From positions 1 through 28,356 of the forward strand of contig CAZOJL010000025.1 of NCBI GenBank assembly GCA_964580075.1: a stretch of 28,356 bases of DNA. The letters are read 5' to 3'. Shown here one piece after another: positions 17,001 through 24,040 of the stretch; within the stretch, counting starts at the first letter, position 1, and each line of letters opens with the position of its first letter. The position numbers and the translations under genes are program-made. The notes under the pieces were generated by a model that had not been told where the DNA came from, ran no database searches, and worked only from the letters and a program-made list of their open reading frames with translations. The stretch comes from VGWG01 sp964580075 (lineage in GTDB: Bacteria > Verrucomicrobiota > Kiritimatiellia > RFP12 > JAAYNR01).

Positions 17001-17924
17001 CGGCAACGCTTGCCCCGCCTCCTGCCCGGCGAGGACGACGAACGCCTGCGCCGTGGGTGCAAGGTTCACCGTGCGGAGAGTCGCCGCCTGGGCCATCATG
17101 AATTCCAGCGCGGCGACGGTGTCATCATAGCTCGTCTCGTGGCCGCCCTCCTGGCGGGCGATGACCAGGACGCGGCGGTTGCCCTTCTTCCGGATTGCTT
17201 CGGCGAACTTCAGGGTGGACGGAGGCGGCACGATCTCATCCTTCTCGCCCACGGCGATGGCCACCGGCATGGTGAACCTCTCCGGGAAGCGCAGCGGACT
17301 GCGCTTGCGGTACTCCTCCGCGGCCTTCTCCGGACCCCCGCCATAGGAGGTTTGGATGGCGTCGAAGATGCCCGCGAAGGCCTGACGGTAGGTCGTCATG
17401 TCGGCGATGCCGTTCTGGCTGCAGACGCCGGCGACGAGATCCGGGTGCAGCGCCGTGAAGATCAGGACCGACGTGCCGCCCATCGACGCACCGCTCAGAA
17501 AGACCCGGCCGATCTTGTGTTTCTGGCGGAGCAGTCCGATCATCTGAACCATGTCCGCCTCCGCGGCCGGCCCCATCCACGAGTTTCCACGGTATTCCGG
17601 CGAAACGAAAACCGTGCCGCGCTTGGCCGCGACGTCGCGCGCGCCCTTGAACTCGCCGCGCCCGTCCCGCACGCATTGCCAGCGGTCCGACCCGTGACCG
17701 TGCAGGACGATGAGGACATCATGCGCCTGCGCCGGGTCAAACCCGGCCGGGAGCATCTCCACGTACCGCTGGGCCGTGTTGTCGCATGCGGCCTTGAACT
17801 CGACGTCGTTCGGCACGCCCCACGCGTCCGTATTCGTCCCAACCGCGGCGCCCATTGTTGCTGCCATCACCATTCCTCCAACACCGATCATCTTGACGAT
17901 CTGCATCCTCTCGCCTTTCCTCAT
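14079..17924 (-). CDS. Secreted fusion: alpha/beta-hydrolase esterase plus six-hairpin glycosidase
   Basis: This is a 1281-residue protein with an N-terminal signal peptide (MRKGERMQIVK, then GVGGMVMAATMGAAVG). Residues about 40-285 are an esterase with an intact triad: VLHGHGSD as oxyanion loop, GASMGG with Ser147, GEKDEIVPP with Asp229, and EGGHETSYDD with His262, as in CE1/PHB-depolymerase-like enzymes. Beta-sandwich modules follow (about 290-760). Residues about 770-1190 form an (alpha/alpha)6 barrel (IPEEPLANIIRASQVHCMI, AKDYGAFDTESQPVIRGMDMMG, TGQNLWTVAEHYRRTGDRTWLEKEAS, PHHLAVNGVL) of the type seen in rhamnosidase-like and related glycosidases. A short beta tail closes the protein. The start overlaps the previous stop as ATGA; an ATG at 17906, with AAAGG and GAGG upstream, is equally possible. 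The fusion suggests one enzyme removing ester groups and then a sugar from the same polymer. The glycosidase family is not assigned. Confidence 0.75.
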   Translation of the reverse strand: MRKGERMQIVKMIGVGGMVMAATMGAAVGTNTDAWGVPNDVEFKAACDNTAQRYVEMLPAGFDPAQAHDVLIVLHGHGSDRWQCVRDGRGEFKGARDVAAKRGTVFVSPEYRGNSWMGPAAEADMVQMIGLLRQKHKIGRVFLSGASMGGTSVLIFTALHPDLVAGVCSQNGIADMTTYRQAFAGIFDAIQTSYGGGPEKAAEEYRKRSPLRFPERFTMPVAIAVGEKDEIVPPPSTLKFAEAIRKKGNRRVLVIARQEGGHETSYDDTVAALEFMMAQAATLRTVNLAPTAQAFVVLAGQEAGQALPPGADGSYTVAAAADGMARFGLQWTEGQQLTGVSLALAPGSPVQAEGIRLHVQGDDWKWQELPDKPACDGAACRWRLDARKAMAVKWVIPSKDPVVLRSVCADGPDVAWLTADLRLESTAKDRAKIGIETYNGLLVDARGNEAGRCSWDTAATLPLKVLYTAPKRTTESRTLLRLDHPAGGFSVAVEDVVAKGCVYVPHAGVFVTTGDKPVAAKNHLAAVGRHKSVLEQVRRMPDQTFAQAMSKTHDPRMDNGPMMLSLACDNRKFIVGEDGSIERPWSPDYGSLSVQVGAKPIAGRDLCLEGGWRPIPVIAVREQDGVVYRQRVCVAPLDDEAPANTASWARRQAVCAIEWRITNAGQAEAEARIVLSCSAPAGKTNTVQAVDGGATINRGDELIAFVDAANAEGVKIRVSDTGIVLSARLGAGQSTCWYAYLPGQETAAKDHAALRGGAKWFDRTVAYWDKVMAPAMQIDIPEEPLANIIRASQVHCMIAARDEEDGRRVAAWIAAKDYGAFDTESQPVIRGMDMMGHQEFARRALDYWLARYTPEGPLQKSYSIAGTGQNLWTVAEHYRRTGDRTWLEKEASKLAAACQWIGRERLKSMVNDNLGRPVPEWGLTPPGTSADWGLFDKTPSAFYRFYNEGLFYIGLSEMAEALADIGRPEAADLLKDAEQYRNDLRRAYRWDQERSPVLPLPSGAWVRAYPAFLNYFGLPEEYFPDADWGRAWWCAVDLGPHHLAVNGVLDPQAADVTEMIDHLEDVQFLRTQVWAGAPQFHMPAFEFPGERAADVFNFGGWAKGQPYYGRTVELYGLRDDVKPFIRSYFNTIASLVNPYFLWIWECSYHGSWNKTHETGWFLCQTRILFVQERGDELWLAPFVTGNWLKDGLAVSVKQAPTRFGPVGYRIASSVAKGCIDATIEPPTRTPPKAIVIRLRHPEGKPIKRVTVNGEKHADFDAVKECVRLKPSKDKMHVRAYY

Positions 17925-20900
17925 TCCCGCTCAACCACCGCGTCCAATGCCATGACGTTGGGTTCCGCGGCGGCAACGTTCCAGTCGAGCACCGAGCCAC
18001 CGGCACCGGCATCGGTCCGGGACGGCCTGCCAGCCGCCGGGCGCTCAATCGTCACCGAAGATTGGGGGGCCGCAGGCGCACCGGACTCCCTCGCCTTGCC
18101 GTCCGTGTCGATTTGGCTTCCTATCCTCAGCGTCCGGTCACGCTTGCCGGTGGCCGGATCGAGCAGGGCCAGCGAACAGCCTTGCGGCTTGTTCTTCCCC
18201 GTCAGATCCAGCGCCAGCACCACCGTGTTCCGGCCCTTGCGCAGCGCCACGGGCGCCGCCTCCGCTCCCAATGTCGTGAGCGCGCCATTGACCCAGGCGG
18301 TCCCGGCCGGTGTCGGTCCGAAAAAGGTGACGCGCACCTTGCCGTCCTTGGGGGCCACCACCTGCATCGCCACGAAGATCTGGCCAAAGGTGAACTTCGG
18401 CGGCGTCAGTTCCATCCACCACACCACGCCTTGCGTCACCGCCCGCCGCCAGCCGGCCTTTTCGCGGGCGACCGGCGAATCCGGGAACACGGGGGCGGGT
18501 TCACCTTTCCCGTCAAGATCGAGTTCAGCCGTCCCGCCGGCCGTCGCAGGGGTGTCATCCATCTCACCGACCTTGACCTTGTCGAGCGGATTGATCGTCT
18601 TGACCCACCACTCCTGCTCGCAGACCGTCTCGACCTCCAGGGCGGTCGCCGTCTGGGCGGCATCCCCGACGCTCCAGTCGAGCGCCACGTCGTACAGGCC
18701 GGGATCGGTCAGCGCCGGCAGCCCCGCCACCGTACGCTCCAGCACCGCTGAGGACTGCGGCGCCACGACCGTGTCTGCCTGCCACGGCTTCGTCTGCTCC
18801 CCCGGCAATGCGGCCAGGGTGATGGCGACGCGCTGCGCGGTCTTGGTGAAATTGTTGACCTTCACCGCCAGCTTGCCGCCGGCCACCGAGCCGACCTTCT
18901 GGGGTGCCCGCGCCAGCGGCAGGATGTTCGGCCGATAGGTGAAACGGTCGGCCGGCAGCCCCGGGGCCTGCACCGTCAGCTCGACGCCTTCATACCGCAG
19001 CCCACACACGGCCTGCGCCTGCGCCCGCGACATCCACAGCGGAATCGCGAACGGCACGTCGGCATTGGCCTTGGGACTGGTCACCGTGACCTCCCGGGCG
19101 GCGCCCGCGGGGCCGACGGGCAGGCGGATGGTGACGGGCGTAGCGCCCGCCGCACTGCAACGGAGGGTTCCGCGAATCTCAGTCAGGATCAGGTCGCCAT
19201 CGAGGTACGGCGTGGAGTCGAGCGTGACGGCAAAGGCCGGACGCATCGGCGGACCGGTCGGAACAAAAGGCTGCCGCGGAGCGGCGGGCTTGGCCTGCCG
19301 CGCGAGTTTCGCTTCGGCACGCGTGCCGTCGGTCTGGTCCTCGGCCACGACGGTCCATTCGCCGTTCGTATCGCTGAGCGCAAAGGGAGCCGTAAACACG
19401 TGCGGCCCGCCGCCCGTGGCCCAGCGAGTGAGCGCCTCGACCTCGCGCCCCCGCGGATCGAGGAACCGCACCCACAGCGAATGACCGGGCAGCGTTAGCG
19501 GCGCGCCGCCGGCATCGCGCCGGCTCAGTTCGACATGCACCACCTCGTTGCCGGCGACATCGGGCTGCGAAAGGCGCAGGTCCAGCTTCCCCGCCGGGGG
19601 CGCGGTCAGCAGCGAGAGAATCGTGCCCTGGCCAGGGACCAGGCTGAAATCGACGGCCACGCCCTGCGCATCGGTGCGCAGCGGCAGTATCTTGCCGGTG
19701 CGCAAATCGCGAACCGCTTTGACCGCCGGATCGAGGATCCGGATCGCGCCGGTCAGCGGATTCTCGCAGGCCAGTTCAAGAATCTGCTTCTTCGCATCCG
19801 CCGCATCCGTGCTCAACTTCCCGATCGGTTCCGACACGATGAACAGGTAGCGCTGGGCGCTGTCATACGTCTCGGCGGCAAAGGCGCGCACGAGGGGGTG
19901 GACCCGCCCGGAGCGGTCGGTGATGCGCACCCGTTCCGGCACCCCGGCCCTGGCAAGCATCGCGCGCACCAGCGCGGCGTTGCGGGCGGGGATCGAGTCG
20001 TCGCCCATCAGCGCCATGTTCATGTGCCCCCAGTTGTCGCCCCGGATCATGTTCTGCAGCGTGAAGTTGAGGTAGAGCACCCAGCCCTTGCCGATCGGAC
20101 CGGTGATCGCCAGCAGCTTGTCGCCCACCCGCACTTCATCGAGACCACTGCCGGTCTTGGCTTTGGCGTCGCCGCCAAACGTGCCCATGACCTTGACGCC
20201 CGCCAATTCCGGAAACGCCTTGGCCAGGGGCGACAGGTCGATCTCCTGCGCAGACGCAGCGGGGGCAGCGCCCGTCACGTCGATGCCCAGTGCTTCCTGG
20301 CTCCCATTGCACACCAGCCCCGCCCCGCCGCGGACCGCTTCGAGCACGGAGTCGTTCAAACCGGCGGCGATGGCAAAGATCAGCTTTGTCTCCGGCCCCG
20401 GCGCCCTGGCGCCGCGCGGCATGATGCCGTTGGCGACCAGGCCGTCCATCATGTTCCGGCCACCGTCCTCGTTCCCATGATCGAGATAGAGAACGGCCGG
20501 TTCGAGCTGACTGCGCGTGGCCATGATCGCCGGACGCAGCGGGTGAATGATGTTGCGGATCGCCTGGAATCCCTTGCCCTCCGGTGTGATCTGGCCGTCG
20601 GCCGTGGCTGGCAGCGAGCCATAGCCATCCCCGGGCCCGTAGATCAGGAACATCCGGGCGTTGTTGGCCAGCGCCGCCCAGTACAAGTGCTCATGCGCCT
20701 CCCAGTAGGCGCCCTGGGCGCTCAGATAACCCGGCTTCAGGTTGAACAGCTTGTTGGCCGGCCGCAGGCCATAGGCCGGTTGCCCGCTGATAAAGCGCTG
20801 TATGAAATCGAGCGTGGTGTTGAAGTTGTAGGCGCGGTCGTTGAACGAGTCGGCCCACTCGTCCGTCAGACAGTGCGTCGCTCCAGAGCTGATGACCACG

Positions 20901-21883
20901 CCCGGATTGGTCTGCCGGATCATGGCCGACCGCATCATAGGCGTCTCGACGTCGTAGGACTGGCGATCCGCCGTCCACTGGATCGGCATGCCTTTGAACT
21001 GCGGGTGGTCCAGCGGCGGGAAACCGTCGCGGAAAACCTCGTCCCAGGAGAGGAAGTCGGTGCGGAAGAAGTCGTTGAACCGGCTGATCGTCGGCACCTT
21101 CATCCACGGATCCCGGCGCGCCAGCCGCAGCCGCACGGCGCGCATGGCGGGTACGGCGAAATTGGCCGGCACCTCGTCGGTCATCAAGGACAGGACCAGC
21201 CCGCCGTCACGGGGCATCTGCTTATCCCCGGTAATCCACCCGCGGAACCAGTCGAGGCTCGTTCCTTCGGGGTGCAGGACGACATCCTCGGGATAGCGCT
21301 CCTCCGGCACCTGATTGGCATGATCCCTGAAGAAGCGATAGGGAAACCGGAAGTCCGGCGCGTCGCCGCCTCCTCCGTTGAGCCCGAGTTCGAGCAGGGC
21401 CTTGGCCATGACGTCCGTAGGGGGACCGCCGCCCCAGTACAGCCAGACCAGCTCGCGCTGGAAGTCGAACCGCTCGAACCGGCCCACCGGCAGGCGCACG
21501 GTCGCCCGTTCGACGCCCGCCGCGTCACGGATTGCGCCCCGAAACAGGTATCCCCCCGGCGGCAGCTTCGGGTACGGAACCGTGATCTCCAGCAGGGCGG
21601 GTTTCGACTTGTCGCCCGGGATGAACGCGATCGGCGCGCCCTGCCAGAGCGTCCGGCCCCAGCCATCGGCGAAAGAAGGTTCGCACGAATGTTTTTCGTC
21701 GGGCAGTGAGCCGCCGACCCGGTAGACCGACAGCGACAGGGTGAAGCTCCCGCCTTCGGGAAGGAGCCGGGATTCGCTCTTCGCCACTTCGCAAACCAGC
21801 GGCTCGGCGGCCTGGGCCGCGGCGATGGACACGCCGATCCAACCGACCAACAGGAAGATGATGCGAGTGCAGGTTCTGTTCAT
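17921..21883 (-). CDS. Giant secreted GH42-like multidomain protein
   Basis: This is a 1320-residue protein. ATG 21883 has GGAGG seven bases upstream and begins a signal peptide (MNRTCTRIIFLLVGWIG, AQA cleavage). An in-frame ATG at 22027 lies inside the nitrilase gene and is rejected. After an N-terminal beta domain, residues about 150-480 look like a TIM barrel (QRELVWLYWGGGPPTD, GGLVLSLMTDEVPANF, HCLTDEWADSFNDRAYNFN, NNARMFLIYGPGDGYG). Residues about 490-720 resemble the Rossmann-like trimerisation domain of GH42 beta-galactosidases (AVLYLDHGNEDGG, LNDSVLEAVRGGAGLVCNGSQ, GKGWVLYLNF). The remaining 600 or so residues are beta-sandwich modules, the last being jelly-roll-like (RVTFFGPTPAGTAWVNGAL, RKGRNTVVLALDL). 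Glu in TDEVPANF is the clearest acid candidate, but GH42 assignment is tentative. It lies 49 bp after the nitrilase gene. Confidence 0.6.
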   Translation of the reverse strand: MNRTCTRIIFLLVGWIGVSIAAAQAAEPLVCEVAKSESRLLPEGGSFTLSLSVYRVGGSLPDEKHSCEPSFADGWGRTLWQGAPIAFIPGDKSKPALLEITVPYPKLPPGGYLFRGAIRDAAGVERATVRLPVGRFERFDFQRELVWLYWGGGPPTDVMAKALLELGLNGGGGDAPDFRFPYRFFRDHANQVPEERYPEDVVLHPEGTSLDWFRGWITGDKQMPRDGGLVLSLMTDEVPANFAVPAMRAVRLRLARRDPWMKVPTISRFNDFFRTDFLSWDEVFRDGFPPLDHPQFKGMPIQWTADRQSYDVETPMMRSAMIRQTNPGVVISSGATHCLTDEWADSFNDRAYNFNTTLDFIQRFISGQPAYGLRPANKLFNLKPGYLSAQGAYWEAHEHLYWAALANNARMFLIYGPGDGYGSLPATADGQITPEGKGFQAIRNIIHPLRPAIMATRSQLEPAVLYLDHGNEDGGRNMMDGLVANGIMPRGARAPGPETKLIFAIAAGLNDSVLEAVRGGAGLVCNGSQEALGIDVTGAAPAASAQEIDLSPLAKAFPELAGVKVMGTFGGDAKAKTGSGLDEVRVGDKLLAITGPIGKGWVLYLNFTLQNMIRGDNWGHMNMALMGDDSIPARNAALVRAMLARAGVPERVRITDRSGRVHPLVRAFAAETYDSAQRYLFIVSEPIGKLSTDAADAKKQILELACENPLTGAIRILDPAVKAVRDLRTGKILPLRTDAQGVAVDFSLVPGQGTILSLLTAPPAGKLDLRLSQPDVAGNEVVHVELSRRDAGGAPLTLPGHSLWVRFLDPRGREVEALTRWATGGGPHVFTAPFALSDTNGEWTVVAEDQTDGTRAEAKLARQAKPAAPRQPFVPTGPPMRPAFAVTLDSTPYLDGDLILTEIRGTLRCSAAGATPVTIRLPVGPAGAAREVTVTSPKANADVPFAIPLWMSRAQAQAVCGLRYEGVELTVQAPGLPADRFTYRPNILPLARAPQKVGSVAGGKLAVKVNNFTKTAQRVAITLAALPGEQTKPWQADTVVAPQSSAVLERTVAGLPALTDPGLYDVALDWSVGDAAQTATALEVETVCEQEWWVKTINPLDKVKVGEMDDTPATAGGTAELDLDGKGEPAPVFPDSPVAREKAGWRRAVTQGVVWWMELTPPKFTFGQIFVAMQVVAPKDGKVRVTFFGPTPAGTAWVNGALTTLGAEAAPVALRKGRNTVVLALDLTGKNKPQGCSLALLDPATGKRDRTLRIGSQIDTDGKARESGAPAAPQSSVTIERPAAGRPSRTDAGAGGSVLDWNVAAAEPNVMALDAVVERE

Positions 21884-21932
21884 GAAGGGACCTCCGACAA
21901 CGGTTGGGCGGAACTGCATGGCCGGCGGCCAT

Positions 21933-22934
21933 TCAATTCTTGGAGTCGCTGGACTCATGGCGATTCCTCTCAGTTGTGTTCTCAGGGTCGTACAGTTGCG
22001 GACGTCGCAGTCGCGCCTTCTCCGCACGGACGTCGTTCATCCACAGCCATTGCCGCGGGGCCGCCAGGTCGAGCGTCGCCACCGCCAGGGAATCGGGTTC
22101 AGTCCCGGTGCGCGCCGCATAGTTTCCCTCGGCGTCGATGATGCCGGAGGGCCCGCCCCACATGCTAACCACCAGCGGCACGGACCAGTCCCGCGCCCGG
22201 CACCGGGCCGTGAGGTCGGACGCCTCGTCGTTGTGACCGAAGGTGGACTGGACGATCAGTTCCGCGCCCTGCCGGGCAAGCCTCGCGTAGGGCTCGGGGA
22301 ACACGATGTCCCAGCAGATCAGCAGGCCGATGCGCCCGAGCGGCGTGTCGAAGACTGGCAGCGTGGCGCCCGGCTGGTACAGGCCTTCTTCGGGTTGAGG
22401 GATGTGGGTCTTGTCATAGGCGGCAATCACGGCGCCGTTTGCGTCCAGCATCACGGCGGTGTTGAAGAAGGCGCCGTCCCGCGCCGTGGCGGTTCCGGCG
22501 ACCACGCACATCCGGAACTGCCGGCACTGCGCGCCCAGGCGCTCGACGCAACAGGCATAGGCTTCCAAGACCCTGTCGCGGCAGAAGCGTTCGTTGCGAT
22601 GTTCGCGAATCAGCCCGCCCAGGCGGAGGAGGTCCTCCGGCAGCACCGCAAGCTGCGCTCCGGCCTCACCCGCGCGGCGAAGCAGGCGTTCGTGGTGATC
22701 CAGGAACCTCGCAACATGGGCGTGGATGGCAACGGGGGCGCGCTCGTGCCCCGCGATCATCCGTACCGTTGCGTCCTCGTGCTCCCGGGCGACAAAACCG
22801 TACGAAGCGGGCGCGCAGGCGGCAATAGTCAGCGGCTTGGTCATGCTTGTCCGGCCCTTTTGCATCGGCAACAGCCGTCCTTGGGGAATCACGCTCAGCC
22901 CACCCCAGCCAGGAGTTTGATCGTCATGGTTCAT
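21933..22934 (-). CDS. Carbon-nitrogen hydrolase (nitrilase superfamily)
   Basis: This is a 333-residue cytoplasmic protein with the complete Glu-Lys-Cys triad of the nitrilase superfamily: Glu in LAVLPEDL, Lys in AAYDKTHIP, and Cys in GLLICWDIVFPEPYA. These are residues 70, 145 and 177 when counted from the internal MTKPLTIAA start. The family hydrolyses amides or nitriles; the substrate here is not identifiable. ATG 22934 overlaps the upstream stop (ATGA), and coupling favours it, although the conserved domain begins only at the ATG at 22844, so the first 30 residues (MNHDDQTPGWGGL...) may be a spurious or lineage-specific leader. Its place between a UroD-fold gene and secreted glycosidases suggests removal of an amide or N-acyl group from a sugar acid, which is speculation. 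Confidence 0.85.
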   Translation of the reverse strand: MNHDDQTPGWGGLSVIPQGRLLPMQKGRTSMTKPLTIAACAPASYGFVAREHEDATVRMIAGHERAPVAIHAHVARFLDHHERLLRRAGEAGAQLAVLPEDLLRLGGLIREHRNERFCRDRVLEAYACCVERLGAQCRQFRMCVVAGTATARDGAFFNTAVMLDANGAVIAAYDKTHIPQPEEGLYQPGATLPVFDTPLGRIGLLICWDIVFPEPYARLARQGAELIVQSTFGHNDEASDLTARCRARDWSVPLVVSMWGGPSGIIDAEGNYAARTGTEPDSLAVATLDLAAPRQWLWMNDVRAEKARLRRPQLYDPENTTERNRHESSDSKN

Positions 22935-24040
22935 GCGAATACGTCTTCTCGCCACTGAACCAATGCGTCGGCTTGCTTGTGCGATTCCAGTCCTGCAACC
23001 CGGATGGCGCAGCCTCTGGGATCCAATTCCTGGGCCAGTTGTTTCACTTCGTCAAGCGGGCAATCGACAAAAAGAGGCACCTCGTGTTGCTGGAACATTC
23101 GAAACATGGGGAGCTTGGCCAGGGCCGAAGGTGTGCCGGCACCCGGTGAAAACTGGACGGCGGTGATATCCGGATCCTCGGCAAGCGTTTCGGCGTGGCG
23201 TGCCGCAGCCGGCCCGTCAAGGTGAAACACGCACAGCCCGGCACGCCGTGCCTGATCTTTGATGGACGGCATGCACACGGCTTTGAAATCCTCCGCCCCG
23301 ATGAGGGCATTGAAATCGCAGGTTGGAACCGTGAATGGCGCATCGGCCCAACATGACACCCATTGCGTGAGGCCCGTGCCGCAGCCCAACACCAGATCGT
23401 ACATGCGGCCGAATACCATCTCCCACGCGTCCACGGCCTGGGCCGCAGCCAGGAGGACCGCTTCGCGGTGTTCGGAGAGGTCGAAGCAAAGATTCTGTGT
23501 CCCTCTCAGGTTCGCAATCGCGTCGATGGCGCCCGTCAGATCAGGAAGACAGACGAGGTATTCGCCGCGGGCATCTTCGGCCAGGGCTTCCATCAGCCGC
23601 AGCACTTTGCCCAACCACACGTTGCCCGGGGCTGCCTCAAGGCGTGGGGCGTGCCCCCACGAATCGATCACTGGCGTTTGCCATGAAGTCTGTTCGGCAG
23701 CGGCGAAGTGCATAGGGGCACCCATGAATGCACCCATGGCCACGGGGCCTATGTCCACCCTGACAAAAGGCAGGGCTTCTCCAAAGTAGGACGTTTGTTC
23801 GACCTGCCTGCGGCGCAGGCGCACCCATTCCCCCGGTTGGTCGAGAAGGTCAAAAGCCTTGTCCCACCGGATGTCCGGCGTCTTGGCCACTTGCGCCACG
23901 AGCAGGGGTCTGTCGGCCTTGAATTTCCACCAGTCGTTCCATCTGCGGGCCACCGCCGGCAGAGACGGGCAGTACTTCAGACCTGAACTTTGCACCCGGA
24001 CAAGTGATTCTTGCCACGTCCTGCGTTGTGTCGGGGTCAT
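22931..24040 (-). CDS. UroD-superfamily protein, divergent
   Basis: This is a 369-residue protein. The fold signature is UroD-like: YLVCLPDLTGAIDAIANLRGTQNLCFDL, EMVFGRMYDLVLGCGTGLTQWVSCW, CMPSIKDQARRAGLCVFHLDGPAAARHAETLAE, ITAVQFSPGAG, and VPLFVDCPLDEVKQLAQEL. The N-terminus (RRWNDWWKFKADRPLLV) is typical of the catabolic branch and not of HemE. The His/Cys pattern differs from the second UroD in this cluster: HLDG replaces HSCG, so the metal-binding Cys may be supplied elsewhere or lost. ATG 24040 is chosen because it overlaps the upstream stop as ATGA and has GAGG eight bases before it; a longer frame to 24334 lies inside the neighbour. It is likely cytoplasmic and the reaction is unknown. 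Confidence 0.7.
   Translation of the reverse strand: MTPTQRRTWQESLVRVQSSGLKYCPSLPAVARRWNDWWKFKADRPLLVAQVAKTPDIRWDKAFDLLDQPGEWVRLRRRQVEQTSYFGEALPFVRVDIGPVAMGAFMGAPMHFAAAEQTSWQTPVIDSWGHAPRLEAAPGNVWLGKVLRLMEALAEDARGEYLVCLPDLTGAIDAIANLRGTQNLCFDLSEHREAVLLAAAQAVDAWEMVFGRMYDLVLGCGTGLTQWVSCWADAPFTVPTCDFNALIGAEDFKAVCMPSIKDQARRAGLCVFHLDGPAAARHAETLAEDPDITAVQFSPGAGTPSALAKLPMFRMFQQHEVPLFVDCPLDEVKQLAQELDPRGCAIRVAGLESHKQADALVQWREDVFA

Noticed and set aside
22935..22955. Longer nitrilase start (MARRRIR)
   Set aside because: It lies upstream of the ATGA overlap start without a ribosome binding site and adds only unconserved residues.
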